Assembly: GCF_000283155.1 (NCBI RefSeq)
Contig: NW_004454262.1
Coordinates: 2,970,785 to 3,034,784, forward strand
Origin: Ceratotherium simum simum
Taxonomy: Eukaryota; Chordata; Mammalia; Perissodactyla; Rhinocerotidae
Length of the DNA stretch: 64,000 bases
Reading direction: 5' to 3'
Positions within the stretch are counted from its first letter, which is position 1; every line of letters begins with the position of its first letter. The notes under the pieces were generated by a model. The model saw only the letters and a program-made list of their open reading frames with translations. It ran no database searches and was not told where the DNA came from. Below are positions 1 to 10,696 of the stretch, one piece after another. Position numbers and translations under genes: made by a program.

Positions 1-960
1 ACAGACCCCAGGTGGGGTCTCGATAAGGAGAATAAATAATTTATCACCCATATTGGGGCACTTTGGAGAGTGAAAGGGGCAGTATTAGCAATGACACCTT
101 GATAACAGGAGTAAGTGGGGAGTGTCACAGGCAAACCGAGAGACGTGTTCACCCCGTTTCTGAACCACACGGTTGCCTGGGCCCACTCTCGTTCAGGCCC
201 TGGGTTGGCTAGGCTGGGCCCAGGGAGAAGCTGGCCTGGGAACAGTGACAGGGGTCTCATGGCAGAGGCAGACAGCACTTTCCCATGGAAACTAGTGCCA
301 AATTTTGAACTGTGGGCAGCTCTGCTTAGAAAAAAATTAAATTTCAAAGGTCTTATTTGACCTCCAGCTGCCTCCGTTATCTCCCCATTTTTGGCACTTC
401 CTCTACTTTCTCAATGGGCCACCCCTCAGTGCCCCTTATCTCCTGTTTCCCCAGATGCTCAGGGACCAGGAAGCCACCTGACCTAACTGTACCCCCACCC
501 TGACTAGTCTTCAGTTAAAAAGAATTTTCACACGCTTATCTCCTTTGGGCCACACAGCAGCTTTCTGGGAGGAGGGGTGCTCGGAATGACGGGATGTCTG
601 TCACAGGGACAGAGGACACAGCAGGGGCAAACAAAAGGAAGTCTGTGTGTATAAACATACCCTCTCCCCCACTGGGCCGTCTTGCACATGATTAAACAGA
701 ATGCTCGCCATTTACTATCTAACTGCATCAAATTAGACGGGGAAGTTATTCCCATGACAAAAGGATTCCCCATATTTCAAAAGGGTTCCTTTAAGAGGCA
801 GCTTCTCATGTGTGTACTTACAGACGGTTAAACGCTTAAGCGAGGCAGAAACCGAAAACTGAAGTGTTCCAACTTGCTGCTTATTAAATATAACTAAAAA
901 TCAAAAGAAAGTTAATCTGCATTTATGATGCTAAAAAAGTATTTTCATACATTTATCTTT
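1..960. other. No gene recognised
   Basis: Mixed unique sequence. No recognised repeat family, splice-supported exon or long conserved reading frame. Open frames of about 80 codons occur on both strands and look like chance. Confidence 0.5.
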
Positions 961-1021
961 AAATGGTCATTTCATTGCTTCTCGGCCTTTTGGCTAAGAT
1001 CAAGTGTAAATGGTCATTTCA
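961..1021 (+). pseudogene. Truncated U2 snRNA retropseudogene with target-site duplications
   Basis: Positions 974-1008 match the first 35 nt of U2 snRNA with one C-to-T difference at the third base; the GGCCTTTTGGCTAAGATC core is intact. The copy stops within the 5' domain, so it lacks the Sm site and stem-loops and cannot be functional. It is flanked by perfect 14-bp direct repeats AAATGGTCATTTCA at 961-974 and 1008-1021, and the left junction reads TTT/AAA, like an L1 endonuclease site. It has no poly(A) tail, typical of 3'-truncated snRNA retropseudogenes. Confidence 0.93.
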
Positions 1022-1079
1022 CCAGTAATATTTTTTACTTTACTAGGTAGGAAGCTAAAATGCGAGATGTCCTGCTTAA

Positions 1080-1590
1080 TGTTGGGCCCAGGGAGAGTCA
1101 GGTGGCTGGCCCTCATTCACACAGCTAGAAGGAGGCAGACCTGGGACTCCAACTTAGTCTCCCCAGGACCACATGGCCTCTCACCCAGGGCCACCTGACC
1201 ACCCACCTCCAGCCTCCAGCCTATCACACCCACGGCCACTTCCTTGAGTCTCTTCTGGTCAGCCAGAGTGGGAAGAACGCCGTCTCAGCAGATAATCCTG
1301 TATGTGCTTCCCCACGCATGACTGGAGACTCAGCCCAGGACACACCCCTCACTCACCATATCTGTACCACACACATCTTTTCCTCTGAATGTGCTAAGCT
1401 CCTTCCCACCTCAGGGCTTTTCCTCATGTGATTCCCCTGCCTGGAAAGTTCTTGCCCTTACTGGATTGTCTGCTGACTGCCTCTCTGTATATACATGCTT
1501 TTTAAGATCGTCTGTCTGGTTTACAACTCTATCCTCAGCACTTAGTACTTGCACATAATAAGTACCTGTGAAATGATCCAGCCTTTAGGT
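1080..1590 (+). repeat. MIR fragment followed by L2 3' end
   Basis: Around 1110-1160, CACACAGCTAGAAGGAGGCAGA and the following bases resemble a minus-strand MIR. From about 1330 to 1590 the text follows the plus-strand L2 3' end, with CAGGGCTTTTCCTCATG, CCTGCCTGGAAAGTTCTTGC and a final CAGCACTTAGTACTTGCACA. Confidence 0.65.
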
Positions 1591-1869
1591 GTTCTTCCCT
1601 GTCATGCTGCAGAGAAACTTCTACAGTGACTCCTGAACTGGGAAAGCTTCCAATGCCACCACACAGTTTTGGATTTCTCCAGAATTCTGTTATCTTTGTA
1701 CAACCATGAAATTAAAAGCCAAGGGGACATGTTACTAAGCAACTATGAACATTCTAAATAATTGTTTACAAACAAAAGAGACAAGTAAAATTTCTGTAAG
1801 ATACTGAATTTCTAAACAGTACTCATTTATTTCTTTTGCACAATGTCATTCAAAGACCTCTCTGGAAGA

Positions 1870-2601
1870 AGATCCTACTCACAAAAGCAGCGAAAGATAC
1901 AAACTACAGAGGAATAAACTTAAAAATAAATGTGTAAAAACCGATATGAAGAAAACTATAAAACTTGCCAAGAGATATAAAGATTTTAATAAATGAACAC
2001 TGAATGAGAATTCTCAAAATTAAGATATTAAATTAACCTATATGTTTTGCACTATCCAAATCAAAATACTAACATTAACTTTTCTGAGATTTTTACCAAA
2101 TGATACGGAAGTACATCTATATGTAAGAATAACATGCAAAGATAGCCCAAAAATTCTGAAAAGGGAAAATAATGAAGCTGGGACATGCCCCCCTCCAGAC
2201 GTTAAAAGACACGCACAAGAATGTTCATAGTAGGATTGTTGCTTATAGCCAAAAATTAGATAAAATCTAAATGCCCATCAACAGTAGAATGGATAAATAA
2301 AGTGTTTTATAGTCATAAAATGATCGACTATACGGCAGTAAAGAATGAACTCCTGTTACACCCAACAATGTGGGTAAATCCAATAGACAAAACAATAAGT
2401 GAAATAAGCCAGTCATCAAAGAGTACATACCATTTGACCTATTTATGTATAAAGTTCAAAAATAGGCAAAACAAATCAAGGATGATGGAAACTGGAAGAG
2501 AGGTTACATTTGGGGGAAGTAATGACTGGTGGGGGCAAACGAGAGGCTTCTGGTGTGTTGGTTACATGTGAGTACTCATTTTTTAAAATTCAATACCTAT
2601 T
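1870..2601 (+). repeat. L1 (L1M-type) 3' fragment, plus strand
   Basis: A-rich strand with decayed ORF2 text (AACTATAAAACTTGCC) and the 3'-end signature AATGCCCATCAACAGTAGAATGGATAAATAAAG. Interrupted by the ERE at 2614; similar L1-type text continues at 2915-3300. Many frame disruptions. Confidence 0.7.
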
Positions 2602-2613
2602 AGAATTTACCAG

Positions 2614-2902
2614 GGGCAGGCCTGGTGGTGTAGCAGTTAAGTTTGCACGCTCCTCTTCGGCGGCCTGGGGTTCGCGGATTTGGATCCTGGGTGCGGACCT
2701 ACTCGCCGCTCACCAAGCCATGCTGAGGCGAGGTCCCACATTGAAGAGCTACAACTCTACAACTATGATACACAACTATGTACTGGGGCTTTGGGGAGAA
2801 AAAAGAAAAAGAGGAAGATTGGCAGCAGATGTTAGCACAGGGCAAATCTTCCTCAAAAAAAAAAAAAGACACATGCACATTATGAAAACTGTCTTAAAAA
2901 AA
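2614..2902 (+). mobile_element. ERE SINE with possible 3' transduction
   Basis: ERE head with B-box-like GGATTTGGATCCTGG and both tail modules (CTGGGGCTTTGGGG, then GGAAGATTGGC). Perfect 12-bp direct repeats AGAATTTACCAG lie at 2602-2613 and 2903-2914. A first A-run (2855-2867) is followed by 28 nt of non-ERE sequence and a second A-run (2896-2903) before the right repeat, so the copied RNA seems to have extended past its own tail. Confidence 0.88.
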
Positions 2903-2914
2903 AGAATTTACCAG

Positions 2915-3720
2915 AAAATGCGTCAATGAAAATGAATGAGCTACCGCTATACTCAACAGCATGAATAAGTTCACAAAGATAATACTGAGTGAAAGAAATC
3001 AGACACAAATGAGTGCACACTGTGTGACTGACTCCATTTCTGTAAAGCTAGGAGATGGTCAAAATCAATCTGTGATGTCAAATGTCAGAAGAGGGGTTAC
3101 ATCTGGAAAGGTGACAGCAGTAAAAGTTGGGAAGAGGCATGAGAGGGGTTCTGGGTGTTCATATTTTTCTGTTTCTTGATCTAGGTGGTATTTACACTAG
3201 TATGTTCCCTTTGTGATATTTTATCAAACTGTCCACTTATAATTTGTGCACTTTCTGTTTACAAGATATACTTTAATCTAAAGTTTGTTTCTTAAAAAAC
3301 ATGTGCATTCCCTTTGACCTTGCAGTTTCACTTTTAGGATTTTTTTTTCCTAAGGAAACAATAATAAAAGCACCCAAAGACACACTGAAGTACTGTTTAT
3401 AATAAACAAAAATTATAAACAACCTAAATACCTGGTGATAGGGGAACAGATGAATAATTTAGGAGACATACCTATGCTGAGACACTATCCAGGCAACTGT
3501 AGATGATCTAGGTCTACATTTATAGACCTAAAAAAAGCCTCACCATAAAGGCTCAGAGGACAAAAGCAGGTAAATATATTGACGTTTTCAAATATAACAC
3601 CAACATGTTTTCTGTAGTAACTTTGGATGGAAAGAGCAATATATGATTGTTCTTCTATTTGCTTCTATATATTTTCTAACTTTTTAATAAAACCCATGTC
3701 TTTAAAGACATTTAGTCATT
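2915..3720 (+). repeat. L1M-type 3' fragments, plus strand
   Basis: Continuation of the L1-derived text after the ERE (GTGAAAGAAATCAGACACAA, then GGGTTACATCTGGAAAGG), ending near 3300. A second diverged fragment follows at about 3350-3720 (ACAACCTAAATACCTGGTGATAGG). Family assignment is approximate. Confidence 0.55.
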
Positions 3721-3729
3721 TTATTCACA

Positions 3730-4930
3730 TTAAGACAGCCCAGCTTTTGATAAACAGATGAATTGCCTCCCCTGAGAACACAAACCAGGTGGACAGATCC
3801 AGAATGGTGTTCCAGCCACCACCACTTATTAGCGATGTCACTTTGGAGATGTTACCTCAATTGAAGAGTTTCCTTTTCCAGACCAATAAAAATGAAGATA
3901 ATTGTGTCTAGAGGATTTAAATGATTCAACATATGTAAAGCATTTATCATTGACTAATACACAAAAGACACCAATAAATGTCGCTGCCTGGCTTTTGATG
4001 TGTTCAAGGAACTTAATTTCAGAATTTGGATTTCAGATACAACAAATCCTTTCAAAAGATGTCCAATTTTCCAGAGGATTAGAAAATAGTCTACAGTCTC
4101 TCTTGTTCTGATGAAGTATTTTTTTTCCTTGTGTCAGTTGCTTTTGATCAAAATTGTTGCCAGTTCCTGGGCCTTCTTTCTTCAGGAGGGCAAAAGAAAT
4201 GGGATTGCTGGGTGAGGCCGGAAGATTCTCATTTAACCGTGTCAGCAGACGAAGCAGGTGCATTTGTGCTCCAAGTTTGAGATCTGAAGGTCCACACTCC
4301 AAGGGGCTTAGGGGGCGCTCTGGTGCTACAGCAGACGTGACCCAGCACAGGTCAGGATCCCTGGAGAACAGCGAAGGTGGGCTCCTTCGCTGTCTCTCTC
4401 TACTCAGGACAGATAAGCCAATGACTTCACTCAGACAGGGCATGCCACACCCAGCTGTCCCTGGCCCTAAAGTTTCAGTCTCCTAAGTGTCTTTTTTCCA
4501 ATAAGCTAAACCAGGAGGTCAGGCCACAAGTATAAGCACAGCATTTGGTTGGTACAGAGAGACCTGGGGTCCCTCCCAAACGTCACTCCATGCCCCAATG
4601 TATTAAGAGTGCCTTCCCCAACATGACAAGTCCTAGTTTAAAACCCCGTGTCTTGCTGATGTTCCAAAGGAGGAAAATGCAATGGTCAGAAGTTTGCCAG
4701 AATATGAGCATGTTAGTACATGAAAACTACATAACTTATGAAACAGAAGTTCATGTGTACTGTGACAGGGTAAACACTGCAATTTTTCTCATTGAGATAG
4801 GAACTAAAAACAAAGTAAACTGTGAACACCTTCATATGAAGAGATTACATTGGTACGGGAGGAGATGTGTGTGAAAAATCTTCCGATTTTATCCACTGAA
4901 ACAGACACCCCATTTCCTCACCTCTCCAAA
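3730..4930. other. No gene recognised
   Basis: Apparently unique sequence with overlapping 110-136-codon frames on both strands near 4033-4486. Neither has a recognisable domain, splice context or codon signature, and the two mirror each other. Confidence 0.45.
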
Positions 4931-4939
4931 CAATAACAA

Positions 4940-5065
4940 TAATAGTAGCTAAGACATACCACTTAGTAACCCTTCATTTACAGTAACTCCCCATCACTAC
5001 TTATGAGGCCGGTAGTATTTTTATCACCAATTTTCAGATGAGGAAACTGAGGTTGTCAACCAATC
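4940..5065 (-). repeat. MIR fragment, minus strand
   Basis: TTTTCAGATGAGGAAACTGAGG is the reverse of the MIR core, preceded by a diverged CCCATCACTACTTATGAGG-type segment. Confidence 0.65.
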
Positions 5066-5732
5066 AGACTGGGCAGCACAAGCCTTGTTACTCCCATTTG
5101 TCATCATCCAGCTCTCTCAGCGGCTTTTGTGGTCTGCCTAAAGACCAATCTCCCCCATGCAGGCTTCTTGGTGATGACATCAGAGCTGTCAGACCTTGAT
5201 CCACCCCAGAGATGGCTTCCCGCCACCGGTTAAGATTGGTGATGCTGGGTTGTTCGTGGTTGTCTAGGGCTGCTATCGCTGAGATTGCTGGCATCACTGA
5301 CAGGCAGACTGCCAATCCCAGTGATATGCCACCCAAGCAGAGACTCACTGCATGGTTCCCGAGGCTGCTCCCACCAGCCTGCCAGAAGGGGACACCAGTG
5401 ATGCTTCACTTCAGATCTAACAGCGATTCTCAACTTTGGCTGCGCATTGGAATCACTGGGGGAACTTTTAAGAATCCCTTGTCCAGGTGCCCGCCTGGTG
5501 GCACAGTGGTTAAGTTCACACGTTCTGCTTTGGCAGCCCAGGGTTTGCCGGTTCGGATCCTGGGCGCGGACCCATTCATTGCTCATCAAACCATGCTGAG
5601 GCGGCGTCCCATATAGAAGAGCTACAACTCTACAACTATGATACACAACAATGTACTGGGGCTTTGGGGAGGAAAAAAAATAAAAAGAGGAAGATTGGCA
5701 ACAGATGTTAGTGCAGGACCAATCTTCCTTAA

Positions 5733-5998
5733 AAAAGAGAGAAAGAAAGAAAGAGAGAGAAAGAAAGAAAGAAAGAAAGAGAGAGGGAGAGGAAGGGAGA
5801 GAGGGAGGGAGGGGGAGAGAGAGAGAGAGAGAGAAAGGAAGGAAGGAAGGAAGGAAGGAAGGAAGGAAGGAAGGAAAGAAGGAAGGAAGGAAGGAAGAAA
5901 GAAAAAGAAAGAAAGAAAAGAAAGAAAGACGGAAGGAAGGAAGGAGAGAGAGAGGGAGGGAGGGAGGGAGAGAGAGAGAGAAAGAGAGAGACAGAGAG

Positions 5999-6029
<31 letters not shown>

Positions 6030-6066
6030 AAGAGAGAAAGGGAGAAAGGGAGAAAGGGAGAAAGGG

Positions 6067-6156
<90 letters not shown>

Positions 6157-6256
6157 NNNNNNNNNNNNNNNNNNNNNNNNNNNNNNNNNNNNNNNNNNNN
6201 NNNNNNNNNNNNNNNNNNNNNNNNNNNNNNNNNNNNNNNNNNNNNNNNNNNNNNNN

Positions 6257-6296
<40 letters not shown>

Positions 6297-6305
6297 GAAA
6301 GAAAA
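5733..6305 (+). repeat. GAAA/GGAA/GA microsatellite with assembly gap
   Basis: Purine-only tract of GAAA, GGAA, GGGA and GA blocks, becoming pure GAAA from about 6069. It contains 100 N at 6157-6256, so the true length is unknown. Long lysine/glutamate/arginine frames here are artefacts. Confidence 0.97.
6157..6256. other. Assembly gap (100 N)
   Basis: A run of exactly 100 N inside pure GAAA repeat, the usual placeholder for a gap of unknown size. Confidence 0.98.
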
Positions 6306-6630
6306 AGAATCCGTTGTCCAGGCCACACCCTGGACCAACTGCATTTTCAAACTGAACTTTTAGCAAACCCAACACAGGGCTATGATCTGGCCTCACTTTT
6401 CAGTTCATTTACTAAAAGTCTAAAACTTCTAAATGGGTTGGATTCTATTTTCCTGTTACAGCGAACAGAAAGATCAGCATTCTGTAATAAACATATGGTA
6501 TGCATCATTCCTTCAAACTAGAAGGGCCTGAATAAAAGATAACACTGTCTGCTAGATAGTCATTACCAGAAAGAACAGTCACAGATTGACCATTTTTTTA
6601 TTTAACAAATATTTATTGAGAATCTATTCT

Positions 6631-6859
6631 TTTTTTTTAAACCCCTCATTTAAAAAAAAAATAATTATTTATTTATTTTTCCCCCAAAGCCCCAGTAGAT
6701 AGCTGTATGTCATAGTTGCACATCCTTCTAGTTGCTGTATGTGGGACGTGGCCTCAGCATGGCCGGAGAATTGGTGCGCCGATGTGCACCCGGGATCCGA
6801 ACCCCGGGCCGCCAGCAGCAGAGCACGTGCACTTAACCACTAAGCCACGGGGCCGGCCC
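6631..6859 (-). mobile_element. ERE SINE, ATAAA-tail type
   Basis: Reverse-oriented ERE with poly(T)/TTTA tail, CCCCAAAGCCCCAGTAGATAG, B-box complement and GGGGCCGGCCC head. Perfect 13-bp direct repeats GAGAATCTATTCT at 6618-6630 and 6860-6872. Confidence 0.95.
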
Positions 6860-7334
6860 GAGAATCTATTCTATGCCAGGTATTATGCTTGATACTGGGG
6901 AAGGCAGACAGGCAGGCAATTACAGTTCAGCATGACGTGATGATGGAGAGGAATTCTGTGGAAACCGTAGAAGGGATTCTTTTCAAGACAAAATCTGGAC
7001 AAGTAAGGAGATTGATTTTATTCATTCCGTTGCATTAGGGAAAGCCTCTCAGATATGAAGATCAGATTGTCTAGGCAGGGTGGTTTTGCCTTAGACATTT
7101 GTAGTGGGGAGTAGGTAGGTAATACGTGTGGCGGATTTACAGTTGGGATTGTTTTGCAACCGGGGAAGTCTCAGTCAGTCAGCTGAACAGGAAATGTTTA
7201 TCTCTGTGTCTAGCTAATTTCAGGGGCATGAACAGTTCTAATCTTAGCTAATCACTCATGAGACAGAGAACAGGGCTTTAGCCCGAGGCAAAAGTGGAAG
7301 AGTCTGTGTCTGGCTTGTCCCTCTTCACCAAGAT

Positions 7335-7800
7335 TTTTGTGTATGTGTATAAGTGCTTTTCCTCTTTTTTTTTCAAACTGGTAAAATTTCAAATATATGC
7401 AAAGTTAGAATAGTACAATGAATCCTTATATAACAATCCTCCAATTTCAATAAGTATCAAAATTTGGCCACTTTCGATAATTTATTCTTGTTTTCTTTTT
7501 TCTTCCTTTCTTTCAAGTATTTTAAAACAAATCTTAGACATTTTATCACTTCACTCCTACATTCTTTGACATACATCTGTGAATAATACTTAGCCAATTC
7601 TTGAGGTTCAGGAAGGTTTCCTAGAGGAAGTGACATCTAAGCTGAGATCAGAAGGATGGGTAGCAAATAGCAATAGCCTGGTGAAAATGTAGGCAGCAGG
7701 GTTGGAACAAGAAGCAGTGTGTGTTCTAGACAAAGGGAAGAGCACATGCAAAGGCTTCAAGGTGCATTTTGAGGAGAAAGGGATCCATGAGAGATGAGTG
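7335..7800 (-). repeat. L1 3'UTR fragment and L2 fragment, minus strand
   Basis: 7335-7590 resembles L1M 3'UTR in reverse (AAATTTCAAATATATGCAAAG, GTATTTTAAAACAAATC). 7600-7790 resembles reverse L2 (TTTCCTAGAGGAAGTGACATC, GAAGAGCACATGCAAAGGC). Confidence 0.6.
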
Positions 7801-8770
7801 TGAAGACATTACCTTTGGCTCTTTCATAAAGGTTTTGTGAGCCTGGGGTGCCAGAAGACCTAAATTAACTAGAGAAGTGAGAAAGGAGAAAACAGCATAT
7901 CAAAAACTTTCTCTAGCCCTCCCATGTGGACTCCTCTTGGACCAAGGCTTCACTGCTCTGGGGTTCATTTCAGTTCTTCCCTGAGGTGGGGAATATAGAG
8001 TCTAGTGGGTCTCACGGTATCTTCAGAACAGGTAAAATGTGTATTTCAGGGGCTCATTTCTCTCAGAGCATCCTCCATTCCTGCTGGTGGAGTAGGCTGA
8101 TTCCTGCCTGGCACACCCACCTCCAGGCTGTTAGATCAGAAGTGGAGGCTTGTCTTTCACTGGTTTATTCCTCCTGAGACCTACCCAGGGAAGTGGAGAG
8201 ATTCATGTTCTTGAATGAAAGAATGAAGACATTACACAATACACAGTTGAGTCCATAGGTCAGGAGAGATCTGAGCTGGCAACAGAGATTTGGGAACTAT
8301 CTGCAGAGATGGCACTTGAGGTGAGAAGCGAGCTTAGGCCAGTACCCAAAGGGATGCCAATATTGAAGTGTCCGGCAGAGGGGTCATGTTACATCTTGGT
8401 ACTATTTCCCTATGCTTCATAATTGCCCCTAGTTCCTTATTATTTATTTTTTCTGCACTAAATTGTGTTCCTATAGTAAAAACTACAAAACCCTTAATTC
8501 TGGCAAAGTTTTGTGGCCTTATCTTTGGGGATAGTGAGGACAGGAGAAACCTAGAAGATAAGAGTTCCATTCTACAGCAGGTTGGGGTATAGACCTCAAG
8601 GAGGGGACAGTGAGGTGACCAGGATGAGACAGAAGCAAGGTGAGTCCCACAAATGAATTACAGAAATGGGGGAAGGGAGGGGAAGTGCAGAGGAAGCCAG
8701 ACTAGCCAAAGGGGGAAATGGTTAACAGGCTAAGCGTGGGGACTAGACACAGAACACACATTTAATAATA
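7800..8770. other. No gene recognised
   Basis: Unique-looking sequence with short overlapping frames (for example 8334-8592 on both strands) but no domain or splice evidence. Confidence 0.45.
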
Positions 8771-8799
8771 ATTCACTTTCTTTATTAAAAATTAATTAA

Positions 8800-9200
8800 A
8801 GACATTATAATGACTTTTCATTAAGTGCCATGTACTTGGCACCTGTTCTATGTTTTTTCACCTAGGGACACTCCACTGAAGAGGGTTCAGTGTCTTCAGT
8901 TTACAAATGAGGAAACTGAGGCTCTGAAAGATCACTCAGTGTCTTGCTGATTAGAAGTGCTGGAAATGACCTATGTTTTGACTCAGCCACTTCTTAACTG
9001 TGCAAGCTGGGGCAGGTCCTTTCATCTTGAAGCCCTCAAAGACACCTGGCAGTTGAGAGATGCCAGGCTTGGAACCACAGGCCTAAAGGGGCTCCAACGC
9101 CCCCGGACTCCTACTCCCGCATTCCAAGTCTCAACATCCTTATTTTACAGATGAGGAAACTGAGGCCAGAGGCAAGGCCAGGTCTAGAATCCAGGCTCGT
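8800..9200 (-). repeat. Two MIR fragments, minus strand
   Basis: 8800-8990 contains TACAAATGAGGAAACTGAGG after a diverged size-gradient segment. 9125-9205 contains TTACAGATGAGGAAACTGAGG followed by AGGTCTAGAATCCAGGCTC. Both are reverse MIR cores. Confidence 0.65.
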
Positions 9201-9359
9201 GGTTAAGAATCTCTCATTTAGAAGCGGAAGCTGCTTGCCGATCACTGTGGACAGCCCCTTCTCTCCGGTTCCACATAAAAACAAAAAACAAAACAAAAAA
9301 AACATTCCAGAGAAGAAGAGACTAATCCAAGGCCATGATGCGAAAAACAAAGCTCGAGA

Positions 9360-9750
9360 CCTCCAGACCCGCAGTTCTGATGGAGGCTGGGCGCCCGCCT
9401 CCCTCGCCGCGCCTCCCTTCTGCGCCGGGGCTGGAGCAGGGAGGATCCGGTTTCCGGTTTCCAGGCACAACGGATGTAGCAGCCTGTGCCCTGGGGAATC
9501 CCGTCTGCTAGAGCAGGCTGGAGGAGGCCCACGTGGGCCCCTGGCGTCAGCTAGCTTACAGTCGCCAAGGAAACCGCCTCCCCGGTCTCCAGGGACCACA
9601 GCTCCCCCTTCTTCCTACTCAAGGGGAGAGTAAATATCCACCAATAAGCTAGCGGGAATCCTGTGACGTCGACAGTATCCGGGCGGGGGTCGAGGAGTTG
9701 GCCGAGAGCTGAGAGCAACGGCTGGAGCCACTGGGCAGGGGTTGGGAAGA
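9360..9750. promoter_or_regulatory. GC-rich, CpG-bearing promoter-like segment
   Basis: CpG frequency is clearly higher here than in the surrounding AT-rich DNA. A 14-bp palindrome containing CACGTG (E-box) lies at 9526-9539. CCAAT is at 9640-9644, a CRE-like TGACGTC at 9664-9670 and a GC-box GGGCGGGGG at 9681-9689, all within 50 bp and in the spacing seen in CpG-type promoters. No transcript can be assigned. It may drive a noncoding RNA downstream of RALA or act as an enhancer. From memory, the human region between RALA and CDK13 contains LINC00265; equivalence is a guess. Confidence 0.45.
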
Positions 9751-10460
9751 GTGGTGCTGGATAAGCAGTAAAATGGAGTGCGAAGATACAGCTTCCTCTC
9801 CTCTGGGTGTCCCACAGACACCTCCCCTCATGTTCTCCCAAAATTCACCTCTCTTCCCACCCCCACCTACTTCCTGAATTCAGTTTCAATGCTGGCACCA
9901 CCATCTGCTCTAGGAGTGGTGGCTATTGGGTGGGGGAGGGTGGAAGAGGAGCGGGCGTTGCCAGGAAAGCCTTGCTGAAGAATCCCGGCGCTGACTTTTG
10001 ATTCTGCTTGGAAGGGCTGAGGGGTTCAGGCAGCAATGGGAGGTGAGGGCAGGGAGGGCTTTTCCTGATTGGGGAGAGTGGGGGCGGGAAATGCCACCCT
10101 GGAAAACAGAGAAGCCTGCTCAACTGAGGTGTGCGTGGGGGGAGGGGAGGGTTGGTTAGAGCCTAGTCGTAGGGAGCCTGAATGCCAGCTGTCTCCACTT
10201 CTTCCTGCTGGAGATGGCCAGCAGACAGTGAAAAATGTGGGTCTGTAGCCACAGAGGCCGGGCTGCACATTCCGACATGGCAGGCATGTACTCCCTGGCA
10301 TTTGTCGGGGTGAGGATGGGGGGTGGGGAGTGTCTTTGTCAAGGATTTTTTGGGTGGCACCAGGTGGCCGAGGTGCTATTCCTCGGATGGCGATAGAACC
10401 TGGCTCAGCCTCTCTGCCCCGCTTGGGGAGGGTCCCTGGAAGTGACTCCTCCCTCCTTTC
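9750..10460. other. No gene recognised
   Basis: GC-rich, G-run-containing sequence continuing from the promoter-like segment. Short frames only. It could be a first exon or intron of an unseen transcript, but no splice evidence supports this. Confidence 0.4.
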
Positions 10461-10464
10461 CTTT

Positions 10465-10580
10465 CTCAGTATGTGTTAAGGGTCAACTATGAGCCAGGCC
10501 TGTTCTATGGACTGGGGATACAGTAATGAATAAGACACCAAGGTTCCAGTCCTCAAGTAGATTGTGTTCTAGGTTGCATT
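10465..10580 (-). repeat. L2 3' end fragment, minus strand
   Basis: ATGAGCCAGGCCTGTTCTAT, then GGACTGGGGATACAGTAATG and AATAAGACACC, is the reverse of the L2 terminal region. Confidence 0.6.
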
Positions 10581-10696
10581 AGAACCTGAATTCTAGACTC
10601 TATACCCCAGCTTCTGCTCTGAAAGTGATTAGTTGTGCTGATCACAGTGAAGAGATCATCACCAGACAAAGCCCTAGAAAAATGTATCCTTTTTTG

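Larger units (their letters stand above)
5488..6305 (+). mobile_element. ERE SINE with massively expanded GAAA tail
   Basis: Complete ERE (5488 to about 5732) bounded by 17-bp direct repeats with one mismatch, AGAATCCCTTGTCCAGG at 5471-5487 and 6306-6322. All the GA-rich simple sequence lies inside the duplication, so it is an expansion of the SINE tail and not an independent repeat. Confidence 0.92.
5415..6365 (+). repeat. MER5-like hAT remnant split by an ERE
   Basis: GATTCTCAACTTTGGCTGCG and AATCACTGGGGGAACTTT resemble the MER5A terminal region. The element resumes at 6306 with the duplicated GTTGTCCAGG and CCACACCCTGG. The ERE with its expanded tail separates the halves. Only 5415-5487 and 6306-6365 belong to this element. 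Confidence 0.65.

Noticed and set aside
974..1008. A functional U2 snRNA gene
   Set aside because: Only the first 35 of about 190 nt are present, with target-site duplications on both sides and no proximal sequence element recognised.
5230..6396. Long open frames (up to 388 codons) across the GA-rich tract
   Set aside because: They translate a purine or pyrimidine microsatellite (Lys/Glu/Arg or Phe/Leu/Ser runs) through an N gap. No domain, and the frames are open only because the repeat lacks stops.
9111..9633. Protein gene in the GC-rich segment (160-162 codon frames on opposite strands)
   Set aside because: Mirror-image frames in GC-rich DNA overlapping a MIR, with no recognisable domain or splice sites. 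Kept only as a promoter-like region.
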